The translations under genes were made by a program, and so were the position numbers. Of a stretch of 64,000 nt of DNA, positions 1 to 11,316 are shown piece by piece. The stretch spans positions 62,001-126,000 of the forward strand of contig JABLUY010000031.1 in assembly GCA_013306675.1 (NCBI GenBank), read 5' to 3'. The stretch comes from Thraustochytrium sp. TN22 (taxonomy: Eukaryota; Sar; Bigyra; Thraustochytrida; Thraustochytriidae). Below the pieces are notes generated by a model. The model was given only the letters and a program-made list of their open reading frames with translations. It searched no databases and was not told the origin of the DNA. Numbering within the stretch: the stretch's first letter is position 1; each line of letters starts with the position of its first letter.

Positions 1-1057
1 GCCTCGTGGTGCTCTGCGTGGATCTCTGCGAGATGCTCAAGGTGCTGGCCGCCAATGAGGAAAACGGCGACCTCGTGGACGCCCTCTGCGTGGTGGTTAA
101 AAAGGTCTGCGCGGCGCTCAACGCGAGCGACGCCATGCTCCCCAGTGGAATGCTCAAGCTCATCCGGTGCGACTGGCTTCCCATGCGGGTTGACCTGGAG
201 TGGAGCGACCAGGATTCGGCGAAGAACCTGTTTCCGGCCAAGTGGGTGCGCTGCGCCGACACGGAGCGCGTGCGCAAGGGCCTCCTTCAGGAGCGTCAGC
301 TCTTTGGCTGCTTCTGCCTCCTCCACCGCGAAGCGCGCGTCGTGACACTGCGGCAGAGGGTGAGGCAGCTCGTCGACCTGCGCTCGCAGATTTCGCGCCG
401 GCTCGATGCCGCTGTGCGCCCCTTTGGACTCAGCCAGATCGACGAGGAGGTCCGTAAGTCAACCATGCTTCGCGCCTTGCGCGAGCGGGACAGCGAGGCG
501 CGCCGCCAATGGAAGGGCATCTTGCGCCCCGCCGCGGTGAGCCCGCTGCCGCTCTTCCAAGCGCCGCTTGCTTCGGCGCGCCTGCAGCGCAACCAGTACT
601 GGAAGCTGGACCGGCGCGAGAACGACCTGCGCATGCGTTTGCGCCTGCGTCGCGCCTTTGGGACGGCGCCCACGACTGGCTCGCCCGCGCTTTCGGCCGC
701 CAGCGGATCGGCGCCCGGCTCCACCAAGTCGCGCCCGGGCAGCGCTGCGCCGCCCGAGGACGCCATGCAGTCTCTGGCGCGCCGCCTGTCGCTGGTCAAG
801 AGCCCAGGCCCGGGCGCCTCGCACTCTGGTGGCAGCTCGCCCCGTCATCAACATCAGCAGCACCAGCCGCAGCACCAGCAGCAACAACAACAGCAACGAC
901 AGCAACAGGAGGAGGAGCAGGAGGAGGAGGAGGAGGAGACAAACCGTCTTCAGCAGGACGAGCCAGAGGCTGAGACGGTGAAGCGGCAATCTCAGTCCAC
1001 GTCTCCAACTCTGTCGCATTCGCAGACGCCGCCTCTACGCCTTCAGGACAGCGTCGT

Positions 1058-1091
<34 letters not shown>

Positions 1092-4000
1092 GGCAGCAAC
1101 AGCGACTCGGACGCGATGATGGCAATGGCGTCCAACGAATGGGACGTCGTGGAGTTCAAGTCGGTGCCCTACGCGGCGCGCAACGAGCAGGTGGTGCACT
1201 CGGTGGAGTGCGAGCTGATCTTGCCCATTTGCGTGGTGCGGGGCCGTATCGATGTGACTGCGCAACACATCTACTTCTACGGAGACGTCGTGGACCTTGA
1301 GGGGGGCTTTACGGAGGCGACCGACGCGACGCCCGGCGTCAACGGGCCCGCAAGTGACCGACGCGATCAGCGCCGGCGGTCGTCCGGTGCACTGCGTCCC
1401 ACCGACTCGCGCTGGTGGCTCGACGATGACAGCGACGAGCAGGCGAGCCGCCTCCGGCCGCGCCGCTGGGCGCTGGCGGACCTGGTCGACATCAGCCTGC
1501 GGCGGTACCTGCTGCGACCGACGGCCGTGGAGCTTTTCTTCGCGAATCGCAAGAACTTCATGATCAACTTCCGCGGGCCCAATGAGACGCGGCAGGCGTT
1601 CGAGCACATCTTGCGCCAGCAGCCGCCGCGGCTGGCGCAGGGCGGCGCCGGGGCCTCGCACGGCATGCTGCCGCGGAAGCTGACTGCGCCGGATCGACTG
1701 GTGCAACAGCGCCAGGAGCAGTGGACCGACAAGTGGATGAACTGGGAGATGTCCACCTTCGAGTACTTGATGCATCTCAACACGGCGGCGGGCCGCACGT
1801 ACAACGACCTGACGCAGTACCCGGTCTTTCCCTGGGTGATTGCCGACTACGCCTCGGACGAGCTGGACCTAGGTGATCCCTCGGTCTACCGCGACCTCTC
1901 GCGGCCCGTGGGCGCGCTGGGCGAAGCTCGTCTTAAGCGACTCGTGGAACGTCGCAGGGAGCACGCCTTCTTTGCGTCGGGCGAGGACACCTACCTTTAC
2001 TCGACGCATTATTCGTCATCGGCGATCGTGCTGTACTACATGATCCGCGTGGAGCCCTTCGCCTCGCAAGCCAAGGAATTTCAGGACGGCACCTTCGACC
2101 ACGCCGACCGCCTCTTCCACTCGGTCTCCGAGACCTGGGCCAACTGCCTGACCTCTGACACGGACGTCAAGGAGCTCATCCCGGAGTGGTTTTACTTCTC
2201 GGAGCTCTTCGAGAACCGCAACAGGCTAGACCTGGGCGTGCGCCAAAACGGCGTCGCCCTCGACGACGTTGTGCTGCCGCCCTGGGCCAAGGGCTCCCCA
2301 GAGCTCTTCGTGCGGCTGAATCGGGACGCGCTGGAGGGTGAATATGTGAGTGAGCACATTCACGAGTGGATCGACCTCATCTTCGGCCACAAGCAGCGCG
2401 GTGCCGAGGCGGAGCGCGCGCATAACGTCTTTCAGCCATTCAGCTACGAGAACGCCGTGGACCTGGACACCATCACGGACCCGGTCACTATGGCCTCGAT
2501 CAAGTCCGCCATCTCCCTCTTCGGTCAGACTCCCTCGCAGCTTTTCCGCAAGCCACACCCGCGCCGGCGACCGCGGCCTCTACCCAAGTGCACCAAGCGC
2601 TCCGTCGTGCTTCAGGCTGCGGTGCACGGGCCGGCGTCCTGGCCCTCGGCCAGCCCGCCCACGGCTGTCTTCCTCTCGCCGCCTGCCAAGCAGGTGGCTT
2701 CGCGTCTCAAGGCGGCGCAGATCGCCACGCTCGCCACCAAGCTGCGTCATCAGCACCAGCAGGGTCTGGACCCGCTCTCGCCGCAGGGCCGCGCGGAGGG
2801 GCCCAGTCTGATGCGGTCCTCCTCCTGCCCGCCGCCCGTCAGCTCGAGCGAGTGGCCGGGTCCGATCGAGCCTATGGCGAACGGCTTCGCCTGGGCGGCA
2901 AGGCCGGCGCCGAGCGCCAAGGCCTCGCCCTCTGCTTCGGCTACGCCGAGCCCTGGCGGCTCTCTGGCTGGTGCCGGGTCCGGCGAGACACCACAGACCG
3001 GCGGTGCGGGCACCCACGGCGGGAACACGGTCCCCAACAGCGGGGTGGCCTCGCCCACCGCCGTTGCCAGCGCGGACGGGTCGGTCGGCAGCAATGGGTC
3101 GCCTATGCAGGAGGCCCGCAAGACCGGCGTGGGCCCGCTCATGCTGTCGCTGGGTAACAAGGTGAAAGAGACGACCGACTCCCTCACGTCGCAGTCGTAC
3201 GTGGAGAGCATGCAGGTGCTCTTCGCGCCTCAGGGCCGTCTTGACAGCGCCGAGGTGACGCTGGCTCAGCAGCTGCGCGTGGAGGTGGGCGCGCCTATCA
3301 TGCTGCGCGCGCCGCGCCCCGACTACGACGCCTCGAGCGTGCTGCGAATCTACGATGCGTCGCTATCGGACCGCTTCCTGCGCAGCGCAACGGCCGTCGC
3401 CCTGGCGCACGGCACGGCACTGGCCTGCTGCGGGTACGCGGACAACGCGGTGAAGCTGCACTCGTCGCTCGACGGTCGCCTCCTGCAAAGCGTGCGCCCG
3501 CACGCCGGAAGCGGGCTCGTCATGTGTGTCGGCACGGACTCCAGCCAGCAATGGCTCGCGGCGGGCGCGCAGGATGGTTCCGTCATTATTTGGCGACTTG
3601 CCGACCCCAAGTGCGCCGAGGAGACGGTGCGTGAGCTGGCGAATGAGGGCGTGCCACGGGACGAGGGCGCCGCCTCGAGTGGGTCCTCCTCGCACGAGGC
3701 CGGGGGCTCGTCCACGCCCCATTCGGGCGCTGATACGCCCCATTCACCGCCGAACGAGGCTGCCGTGCCGGCCCGCGCAGGCGTGAGCGAGCCGGCCCCG
3801 CGGACGCGCAGCACCGCGCGAGAGAGTGGCGCGCCCGAGCAGGTGCTGGCGCCTGCGGGCGGGGTCGCAAACGGTGGCGGCCTGGCCCCTTCCATCTCGG
3901 CAGCTCCAGCCTTGGGTGCTGTCAGCGGGCCGGCCACGCCGGCGGCGGACAGCCAGAATGGCGGCGCGGGCGCTGGCGGTTCCGTGACGAGCTTCATGAG

Positions 4001-4625
4001 CCGCCTCATCTCCGCCTTTTATGGTAAGAAGCGCGAGCACGCGCCCATTGTAGACGACGTGCATGGTCCCGCGCACTGGATCGTGGGATTTTTCGCCACC
4101 CCCGTGACGGGTCTGGCGCTCGACGCCGATCTGGACGTCGTGGTGTCCAGCGCCGTCTTTAGCAGAAGCGTCATGGTCCACACCCTGAGTGACGGCCGCT
4201 TTCTGCGCGCCATCCAGGTGACCGGCTCAGAGCGTACCATGATCGCGCAGCTCTGCGTGTCGCGCCTGGGCCACATCCTGTGTCAGGTCTCGGATTATGC
4301 CGCTGGCGGCCTCTGGCTGCAGCTCATGCACGTCAACGGCAAGCTGCTGCGGCGCGTCGATTTGGACGACCCTGTCCTGGACCTCCGTCTGCTCTCTTCG
4401 GGCCGTCACTGCATGGTGGTGCACCCTCGCAGGCTGCGCATCGTCGACATGGAGAATCTGGAAACGGCGCTGGTTGTCGTGGAGCTCAGTGGCAATGAAG
4501 CGGCCAGCATCGTGGGCGCCACGCTGTCCACGGACGAGCTTAGCATCGGCGTGGTCCTCAGCGACGGGCGTTCCTCCTGGTACTGCATCGGTGACAACTT
4601 CCGCCAGTGCTGCCATGCCATTTGA
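1..4625 (+). CDS. BEACH/WD40 protein, neurobeachin/LRBA-like, 5' partial
   Basis: The frame is open from the left edge (first full codon at 3) and has no ATG near it, so the N-terminus lies outside the window. The visible 1,540 residues hold, in order: a helical segment; a low-complexity linker of poly-Gln, poly-Glu and poly-Ser (about 850-1100); a PH-BEACH domain (about 1135-1620, with VARGRID-like and RRYLLRPTAVELFF signatures); a BEACH domain (about 1720-2570, containing EYLMHLNTAAGRTYNDLTQY and the VKELIPEWFY, LPPWAKG and HEWIDLIFGHKQRG motifs); a disordered Ser/Pro/Gly region; and C-terminal WD40-type beta-propeller repeats (from about 3340), interrupted by a long Gly/Ser/Ala insert at about 3620-4000. 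The family acts as scaffolds in vesicle trafficking and receptor recycling. The PH-BEACH-WD40 order and sequence resemble NBEA/LRBA more than the lysosomal LYST type. It converges on the downstream transacylase gene. Confidence 0.93.
856..1095 (+). repeat. Trinucleotide runs in the BEACH gene linker
   Basis: CAG/CAA-rich (856-905), GAG-rich (906-942) and AGC-rich (1057-1090) runs encode poly-Gln, poly-Glu and poly-Ser in the linker before the PH-BEACH domain. They keep the reading frame open and look like length-variable low-complexity sequence. Confidence 0.8.
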
Positions 4626-4980
4626 AGTGGCAAATTTCTCTCTCATCTTCGGCTCGCTCTCATTTCGCGTTGAACGCTCTCCTGATTATTGTAGACTATA
4701 TTCTCTCCCCCTTTTATCTTCTTTCTCTCGCTCACTCCAAGTCCGGGGCTCTGCGCTGCCGAGATTTTGATGAAGATCATCGGTTGAAACTCGATTCTTG
4801 AGAAATTCTCGAGGTTCGTGTGTGGTAACCGTGTGACCGTGCGCCAGGCCTCTAGCTAGACGTCTTCACTTTGCATCAACGCACGCTCCTCCTCTCCCTC
4901 ACAGGACTAGCCCGTCCAATTGCACAGTCGATAGATTGCTTCTGCTCTACAATCACGTCAATCGGTCTCGTTGTATTCCG
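4626..4980. other. Intergenic, convergent gene ends
   Basis: This is the space between the stop of the BEACH gene and the stop of the transacylase gene. Pyrimidine-rich stretches (about 4635-4740) fit a 3' UTR. I see no ORF, RNA gene or strong terminator-like structure. Confidence 0.6.
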
Positions 4981-6099
4981 TCAGGCGGCCTGAGTCGACG
5001 AAGCGAGGCGCAGGTTCGTGCCAGGCTGGGACACCAAAGCCGGAGACGGGATGCGGATCTTGTGCAACGATTTGCGCCAAGGCTTCGTCGCGCTCGCGAG
5101 CGGCGTCGGCGGCGCTTCTCTCTCCGCGGCGGGCAGGGTCCCAGGAGCGGCATAAAGGAGCGCTGCCTCAAACTCTGCGCTCGGTCCGAACCGCTTGAGC
5201 ATCGATCCAATCTGCCTGCCAGGCCCGAGTTCCACCACCACGTCGCCAGCACGGAAATCGGCCACAATGTTGCGCAGCGAGGTCTCCCAGTGCACGGGCG
5301 ACACGAGCTGGTCCGCGAGCGCGGTTCGGATGCGCGCCGGCTCATAGGACTCGTACTCCAGACCCGAGACGTTGGCGAGCGCGTGAACGCCCGGCCCCGG
5401 CGCGCGCATGACGCAACGCGAGAGTGCATCCTCGAGCCGAGCGCGTGCGGGCGCCATGGCCGCCGTGTGGAAGGCACCGGCCACGGGCAGGCGGCGGAAG
5501 AGCTTGGCGCCCGCCGCCTTGGCATCGGCCTCGAGCGCCTCGAGCGCGCGCTCGGAGCCTGACGCCACGGCGCATTGCGGGAAGAGGAAGTTCGCAACGT
5601 CCAGCACTTGGCCAGCCTCGAGGCGCGCCCTGGTCTTGGCACAGACCTGCACCAGGCGGTCGGCATCGAGACCCACGACGGTGGCCATGCCGCCCTGCTG
5701 CGCCGTGGCGGCCTCGTGCATGGCCAACGCCCGGTCGCGGACGCAGCGCAGGCCATCTTCGAAGGAGAAGATGCCGGCCGCCGCGAGCGCCGTGTACTCG
5801 CCCAGGCTCAGGCCAGCCACCGTCAGAGAGTATATGCTCGAGTCGAAAAGCTCCGGGCGAGTCTCCTTGAGCTCCAAGAGCGCGATCCACGCCCCTACAT
5901 AGATGGCAGGCTGGCTGAAGCGCGTTTCGTTGAGGCGCTCGGCCGGGCCTTGCGCGCACAGCGAGCTCAGACTGTAGCCGAGCACTGCCTCGGCGCGCGC
6001 CAGCGCGCGGCGGCCCACCACGGACTTTGTGTCGAGCATGCCGAGCGTCTGAGCACCTTGGCCCGGGAAAAGCACGGTGACCTTTGCGAGGGGCGCCAT
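4981..6099 (-). CDS. MCAT: Malonyl-CoA:acyl carrier protein transacylase
   Basis: A 372-residue FabD/MCAT-family enzyme that moves malonyl from CoA to the phosphopantetheine arm of an acyl carrier protein for type II fatty acid synthesis. The N-terminal VTVLFPGQGAQTLGM strand-loop, the FSQPAIYVG segment, the GLSLGEYTAL nucleophile elbow (active Ser) and the GAFHTAAM segment carrying the active His are all visible. Length matches stand-alone organellar MCAT. I placed the start at the Met directly before the conserved domain. The frame stays open upstream, and a Met at 6363 would add an 88-residue Arg/Ala-rich leader that looks like a mitochondrial presequence, so the true start may be there. 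A free-standing MCAT suggests an organellar type II pathway separate from any large fatty acid or PUFA synthase. Confidence 0.92.
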   Translation of the reverse strand: MAPLAKVTVLFPGQGAQTLGMLDTKSVVGRRALARAEAVLGYSLSSLCAQGPAERLNETRFSQPAIYVGAWIALLELKETRPELFDSSIYSLTVAGLSLGEYTALAAAGIFSFEDGLRCVRDRALAMHEAATAQQGGMATVVGLDADRLVQVCAKTRARLEAGQVLDVANFLFPQCAVASGSERALEALEADAKAAGAKLFRRLPVAGAFHTAAMAPARARLEDALSRCVMRAPGPGVHALANVSGLEYESYEPARIRTALADQLVSPVHWETSLRNIVADFRAGDVVVELGPGRQIGSMLKRFGPSAEFEAALLYAAPGTLPAAEREAPPTPLASATKPWRKSLHKIRIPSPALVSQPGTNLRLASSTQAA

Positions 6100-6273
6100 T
6101 TCTCCTACTTTGGAGTAAATCGGGCGCCAAGCTGAGAGCTGGGCTAAACACGAGTTGCAGATTTGCTTTGCGCTTTGCGATAGCGCAGCAGCGCTGCGCT
6201 CGCCGGCATGCGGAGCGGCCACCAGCCAGCCAGCCACACAAGGCAAGGAGGCAGACAGGCTGCGTGCTGCATG

Positions 6274-6336
6274 GCGCCGCGTCGCGCCGCGCGCCGCGTC
6301 GCGCCGCGTCGCGCCGCGTTGCGCCGCGTCGCGCAG
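6274..6336. repeat. 10-bp GC tandem repeat
   Basis: About six units of gcgccgcgtc with small variants, inside the possible MCAT leader region. Antisense they encode Arg/Ala/Thr runs. Confidence 0.7.
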
Positions 6337-6550
6337 CGATCTCGTCTCCCTTACCCCGGGCATCCCAGCAAGACACGCAGAACCGCGGCGGTCCGTCCCG
6401 GGGTCACTGGGCGCCACGCCTGCCTGCCACTGGCAGAGTGCAGTGACTGCAGTGGTCGGCGGAAAGGGCGCCGCGAAGAGTCGAGCGGCCCGGAGTCGCG
6501 CGGCGTCAGGGCGAGACCCTGCGGCGGGGTCGCGGCGCGGCAGCGGCGCC

Positions 6551-6662
6551 CGCGTCGTGCCGCGCGCAGGACGTCGTGCCGCGCACAGGGCGTCGTGCCG
6601 CGCGCAGGGCATCGTGCCGCGCGCAGGGCATCGTGCTGCGCGCAGGGCGTCGTGTCGCGCGC
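6551..6662. repeat. 19-bp tandem repeat array
   Basis: About six units of the pattern cgtcgtgccgcgcgcaggg, each differing by 1-2 bases. It sits between VPS18 and MCAT, ending 14 bp from the VPS18 stop codon. Confidence 0.8.
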
Positions 6663-6675
6663 ATGCGCTCCGGAA

Positions 6676-9600
6676 TTAGATGGCCCAGCTGTCGGCGTCG
6701 CGCTGCTCATCGGCGGAGATGAACGGCTCGGAGATAGACTGGATCATGAGGTCGCCGCAGAAAGGGCAGGCCGCCGCGACGAAGTTGTCGAGCTGCGCGA
6801 GCTTGTCGCGGTCGGCCTTGGAGAGCGCAGCGTCGGCAGGGCGGCCGGGCACGCCGCCAGAAGCGCCAGAGGCGGCGAGGGCGCCCTCGTCGAGCGCGGA
6901 GTGCGCGAGAGGGTCGGCCGCTACCTGGAGCTCCTCCTGCAGGTCGATGAAAGTACGCAGGCGGTCGATTTTGGCCTGTTGGTCTTTGGAGACGTGGCGC
7001 GCGACCTCGTCAAGCAGACAGCTGGAGTGGAAGGCGTGCGTGCACGGAAAGACGTAGAAGGCTCGCTCAAGGACCGGGTGGCCGCAAAGGTCGCAGGAGT
7101 ATTCCGGGTTGACGACCATGAGGGAGTCGCCCTGCGCGTGGATCTCGTCGCGGATCGACTCGGCGGCGGTGGTGAACTCGTTCATCTCGACCTTGAGCGC
7201 GTCGATCTGCTGGCCGTACTGCTCAAGCGTGCGGCAAATCTCGTCCTTGAGCTCGCCGATGGCGACCACGTCCGGGAGGAACTGCAGGACGTCCTCGATG
7301 GTGAGGGCGTCGGACTCGCTGAGGATGAGGAGAGCGCGCTGAATCGGGCCCTCGGAGGATTGCTCGGCGCGGCCGGCTTGGTCCTGCATGGCGACAGCGG
7401 CCTTAATCTCATGCTCGGCGATCATGAGCCAGAGCTTGCGGCGCATGGCGGCGTCCTGCGAGAGGTCGGCGTTGAGCTTGGCGAGCTCGAGGTCGACCTG
7501 GAGCGCGAGTTCGACGGCCTCAGCGTACAGGCCCATGATGGAGTAGATGTCGACGGCCGCGATGGTCTGGTTGTGCTCGCTGCAGACACGCAACGCGTAC
7601 TTGAGATCGAAGCAGCGGTTGGGCGACTGCAGAAAATCGCGAAGGGCCGAGTCGTCCTCGCGCGCGGCGTAGAGCGCGAGCAGGAGGTTGTGGATGGCCT
7701 CGCTCTGGTTGCCCTGCACGTTGACGCAGTGCTCCAGGTAGCGCACGGCCTCGGCCGGGTCGCCGCCGGCGCCACTCCGCGTGTAGCGCACGATGGCTGG
7801 AATGAGTTTGCACGGGTCGAGAAAAGTGGCGTCGATCCAGGTATCCACGAGCAGCTCGGCGCAGTGCTCGATTAGGTCGGGCGAGTACTTGTAGAACAAG
7901 CTGACAAAGGCGGCGGGCGGGTCGGCGTCCTTGGCGGCGAAGGCCGCGCCCTGGGAGGCGAGCGCGCGCACGGCAAGGTCGTGGCGGCCGCGCAGCATGT
8001 GGCGCACCACGACGCGCTCGTAGTCGCCGTTGATTCTCGCGTAGGCCAAAAAGTCTGCGTCGCGGCCGTGTGCGGCGATGAGCTTGTAGACGGCGTCCTT
8101 GGCCGGTCGCAGCGCTGGCGCGTATTCGTGCAGAAAGGCGTGGAACTCCTGCTGGAGCGGGGGCATGGGCGCAAGCTCGCCTCTGGTGACGTCCGCCGGG
8201 TCAGGGTCGACCGCGGCCTCGGTCGCGGACTCCTCGAAGGCGGTCGTGACGGCCTCAAGGTAGACCTCGGCAAGCCAGACGCTGAGCATGGTGCGCTGCG
8301 TGTTTTGCGAGGGCGCGAGCTTGGCGAGCTTGAGGCGCAGGTAGACGCGGAGAGCGTCCTTGAGACCGCGGTCGATGAAGAGGAGTGCGACCTCCTCGAA
8401 AGAGCGGTCGCAGGACGCGTAGGCACGCGCAGCCTCGTCAAAGAGGCCCTGCGCGAAGTGGTGGTCGCCGCGGCGCGAGAGCACCTGGTCCCGCTGCGCT
8501 GCAGTTTTGCAGTGGCGCAAGGCCGCATCGAATTTGGCCTCGTCGCCGGCCAGCGCCTGGTCCAGGAGCAGGCGCCAAACGCTTCCGTCCTCGTCCTGCA
8601 AGCGCAGCTGCTGGACGGCGCGCTCGCTGCAGAGCACAATGCCGTGACGCGAGGGGTCCCAGACGAGCGAAAGCGAGGTACCCAGGCGAGCGGTATCGAC
8701 GCGCTGCTCGTGCACAACGGCCTCGTTCAGCTTGCTGATGGCCACCAGCCAGGTCGGGTACAGCAGCACGTAGTGGAATTCGGTCTCTACTGCGGAGAGC
8801 GGAGGCCCGGAGAGCTCTTCGCCGGTGCCGGCAGTGCGCGCAGGGAAGTAAACCATGTTGTGGCGGCTGGTCACCTTGTCCTCCGGCGCGTGCTTGTCCG
8901 GCGAGAACTGCAGCGAGCCAATGTAGAGGCCAGCCTCGGAGAGCAGCATGAAGGAGGTCGGAAGCGCGGTCCACGTGGGCGAGAAGCAGCGCAGCTCCGA
9001 GTACGCCATATCGCCGGGCAGCTCGCGGAAGGACTGGCGCTCGGGCGCCTCATGCGCCTTGAAGAGCGCCTCGATCGTGGGTCCGCCCGTGAACTCGTAG
9101 AAGCGGGTGGGCCGCGTCGTGACCGCCATCACGTACCAGGTGGGACTCTGCGTGCGGCCGGCGGCCGGCAGTCGCACGGCTTCCAGACCGCAGATGGGGA
9201 TGGCCATGCTGAGCTGGTACACCTTCTGGATGGTCTTCTTCTCCTTGCCGCGCGACACGTCGATGATAACCTCCCATATGGAGCCACGCGCGCTGCCGAG
9301 GAGGATCGTGCCGGTGGCCTCGTGTGCGCGGTTGTCCCGATCCCAGGCCACGCTATCAACCACCACCTCCTTAAGTCGCTGGATCGGGCCGCGGCCCTTG
9401 ACTGCGGCGCCCGCCGAGGCGCCCGCCGGCGCGTTCATTACGTAGTAGTTGTCGCCGTTCACTAGCGACACCACCACGTGGAGCCCGAGCGGGCAGATGA
9501 AGCACTTGTGGACTCGGTTGTGACGGCCGTCGTGCGTCGACAGCTGCAGCTGCACCTTGGTGCTGCCGCGCTGCGCAAGCCACAGGTACACGGTCTCGCT

Positions 9601-10044
9601 GGCGCCGTCCGCCGAGGCCACCACGAACACGCTGTTGCCGCCTCCCGAGGCCATGGCTCGCACGTGTGCTCCCCCGCTTGCATCGATGCCTTGGCGCCAG
9701 TTTAGCGGCTCGAGGTCGAACCGGGGCTGCGAGAGCGTCTGCTCGCTTTCTGCGAGCAGCGCATCGTCCTCGTTCACGTCCTCGAGGGCGTCCTTGGACG
9801 AAGCAGCGCGCAAAAAGGACGACGACGACAACGACGACGACGACGACGAGGGGTGCTCCTGGAGCTGCTGTTGTTCTAGCGGCGCGCCGACCGCTTCCTT
9901 GGGCGGCGCAGGCGGCTCGGGCGGGTCGTCGAACGGGTTGCGGGCCGCCGCGCCGCCGCCCGCGCGCGCTGTCGGCCGCGTAGGTCGCCGTGACCCGGGG
10001 GCTGCATTCCAGTCGTCAAAGAGCGACATCCCCGCTGCCAGCAA
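6676..10044 (-). CDS. VPS18: Vacuolar protein sorting protein 18 (HOPS/CORVET core)
   Basis: A 1,122-residue VPS18/Pep3/Deep-orange homologue, a shared core subunit of the HOPS and CORVET tethering complexes that drive endosome and lysosome/vacuole fusion. A Ser/Asp-rich N-terminal extension is followed by the beta-propeller Pep3/Vps18 domain (about 9550-8500), a helical clathrin-heavy-chain-like solenoid (about 8450-7200) and a C-terminal RING-H2-like zinc domain. The RING begins CDLCGHPVLERAFYVFPC, continues HAFHSSCL and ends at AACPFCGDLMI. An acidic or loop insert of about 60 residues separates the two halves of the RING. Length is slightly above the usual ~970-1,000 because of the extension and insert. 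A second Met 15 bases downstream (10029, MSLFDDWN) is an equally good start. Confidence 0.95.
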   Translation of the reverse strand: MLAAGMSLFDDWNAAPGSRRPTRPTARAGGGAAARNPFDDPPEPPAPPKEAVGAPLEQQQLQEHPSSSSSSLSSSSFLRAASSKDALEDVNEDDALLAESEQTLSQPRFDLEPLNWRQGIDASGGAHVRAMASGGGNSVFVVASADGASETVYLWLAQRGSTKVQLQLSTHDGRHNRVHKCFICPLGLHVVVSLVNGDNYYVMNAPAGASAGAAVKGRGPIQRLKEVVVDSVAWDRDNRAHEATGTILLGSARGSIWEVIIDVSRGKEKKTIQKVYQLSMAIPICGLEAVRLPAAGRTQSPTWYVMAVTTRPTRFYEFTGGPTIEALFKAHEAPERQSFRELPGDMAYSELRCFSPTWTALPTSFMLLSEAGLYIGSLQFSPDKHAPEDKVTSRHNMVYFPARTAGTGEELSGPPLSAVETEFHYVLLYPTWLVAISKLNEAVVHEQRVDTARLGTSLSLVWDPSRHGIVLCSERAVQQLRLQDEDGSVWRLLLDQALAGDEAKFDAALRHCKTAAQRDQVLSRRGDHHFAQGLFDEAARAYASCDRSFEEVALLFIDRGLKDALRVYLRLKLAKLAPSQNTQRTMLSVWLAEVYLEAVTTAFEESATEAAVDPDPADVTRGELAPMPPLQQEFHAFLHEYAPALRPAKDAVYKLIAAHGRDADFLAYARINGDYERVVVRHMLRGRHDLAVRALASQGAAFAAKDADPPAAFVSLFYKYSPDLIEHCAELLVDTWIDATFLDPCKLIPAIVRYTRSGAGGDPAEAVRYLEHCVNVQGNQSEAIHNLLLALYAAREDDSALRDFLQSPNRCFDLKYALRVCSEHNQTIAAVDIYSIMGLYAEAVELALQVDLELAKLNADLSQDAAMRRKLWLMIAEHEIKAAVAMQDQAGRAEQSSEGPIQRALLILSESDALTIEDVLQFLPDVVAIGELKDEICRTLEQYGQQIDALKVEMNEFTTAAESIRDEIHAQGDSLMVVNPEYSCDLCGHPVLERAFYVFPCTHAFHSSCLLDEVARHVSKDQQAKIDRLRTFIDLQEELQVAADPLAHSALDEGALAASGASGGVPGRPADAALSKADRDKLAQLDNFVAAACPFCGDLMIQSISEPFISADEQRDADSWAI
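9815..9855. repeat. GAC-type trinucleotide run in VPS18
   Basis: A short gac/acg microsatellite that on the coding (minus) strand encodes the poly-Ser part of the VPS18 N-terminal extension. Confidence 0.6.
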
Positions 10045-10103
10045 CCGCTGCGACCGCTGCAGTCGCAGTCGCAGTCGCTGTCTCTGTCTCTGTCTCTGTC
10101 GCT

Positions 10104-10134
<31 letters not shown>

Positions 10135-11316
10135 CCGCGCTGTCGCTCAGAGCAGCGCGACGTAGCCCGGCCCAGCCTGCCTGCGGCGCCGGAATCCTGA
10201 CTGTGAGCATGTGGAGGGTGATCCAATGAACTTCGAAGATCACCATCATGTATGACTCGGACATGGCACCAAAGGACTGGCACGGAGGCAAAGTAGACCG
10301 CGTTTGCCGCGGCGCCGCGCATGAGCTTCGGCCAGCTTCGGCCAGCGGAGCATGACTTGAATTGCTGCAGTGCGCAGTTGACGGATAGAACTCTTTCGAC
10401 TTCTTGCAAGTTCGACTTCTTGCAAGCTCGACTTCTTGCAAGTCCTTCATCTAAGTTATCGCACAGAGTCAGAGCCTGGAGCCTTGTCCGAGCGCAAGCG
10501 CAGACACGAGGCGCCGAGTCAACACAGCACTAGCTAGCAAGACCTTCGCTTCGCCCTCGTCTGCACTCGACACAATGGCCAGTCCTCGCACCGCCGCGCG
10601 CCGTTCCCTGTCTGCATCTGCCCGCCGCCAGCCTGAGATCGTGTCGTGGCCAGGCGAGCTCTCGCATCGCAGACAATGAATTCGATGAATGCTCGCCATC
10701 GCGATGGGCTCGCAGTTCGAATTCGAATCCAAATTCGAATTCAAATGTTCAAAAATTCCAGACCTGGCAGATGCCGCCTCCTTCACATGCGCAGCAGACC
10801 CGAAGGCGAGTCGGCGGCGCTGCGATGCGCTCGCGGGCCGCGCGGGCGCCTCCCGTGCGCTCTCCGCGGCCGCGCTGTCCCGTGCGCAGCCGCTTGCGCC
10901 CGCGCGCTGGGCGCGCCGCGCTCCCGGACTGGACGCCGCGCGGACCGGCTGGCACGAGCCGCGAACTTTGCCGTGCCCGAAGCGGCCCAAGCGCGCGCCG
11001 ACTCGGCCTCGGGCTGATGCTGCGCCCATGGCGCGGGGGGCGGCGCGGCGCGGCGCGGGGTCGCGCCCGCGCGCGCGCCCGCGCCGCCGCCAGCCCGCGG
11101 CGACGGCGCGCGCAGGCGCAGGATCGGGCGGAGGCAGGAGCAGGCGCAGGCAGGCAGCCTGAGGCAGGCTCAGGCTGGCGGCGCGGCGATAGGCCGGTTG
11201 TTTGAACTCGTCTGGATCGGCATGCCATGGACGTGAGGCGGGAGGCGGGCGCACCCGGCCGCGCGGCAGAGCGCGAACGGGCAGTGGAGGGCGAGAGCGG
11301 CGCGCGCGCGAGCAGG
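10045..11316. other. Divergent promoter region, VPS18 / GlyRS
   Basis: About 1.27 kb between two divergent starts. Next to VPS18 are gcagtc and tgtctc hexamer runs and a (gcc)n run (about 10058-10140). An AT-rich island of repeated ttcgaatt/caaattcg (10715-10758) stands out in otherwise extremely GC-rich DNA. The segment at 10840-11210 is almost pure G/C. Several open frames exist here but none has recognisable protein features. Confidence 0.6.
10058..10140. repeat. Compound microsatellite upstream of VPS18
   Basis: Consecutive runs of gcagtc, tgtctc and gcc units about 15-110 bp upstream of the VPS18 start, probably in its 5' UTR or core promoter. Confidence 0.75.

Larger units (their letters stand above)
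6100..6675. other. Upstream region of MCAT, repeat-rich
   Basis: This lies between the MCAT start and the VPS18 stop, both on the minus strand. It holds a 10-bp tandem (unit gcgccgcgtc, about 6274-6336) and a 19-bp tandem array (6551-6662). Part may encode an MCAT N-terminal leader (see MCAT). No other gene is supported. Confidence 0.55.
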
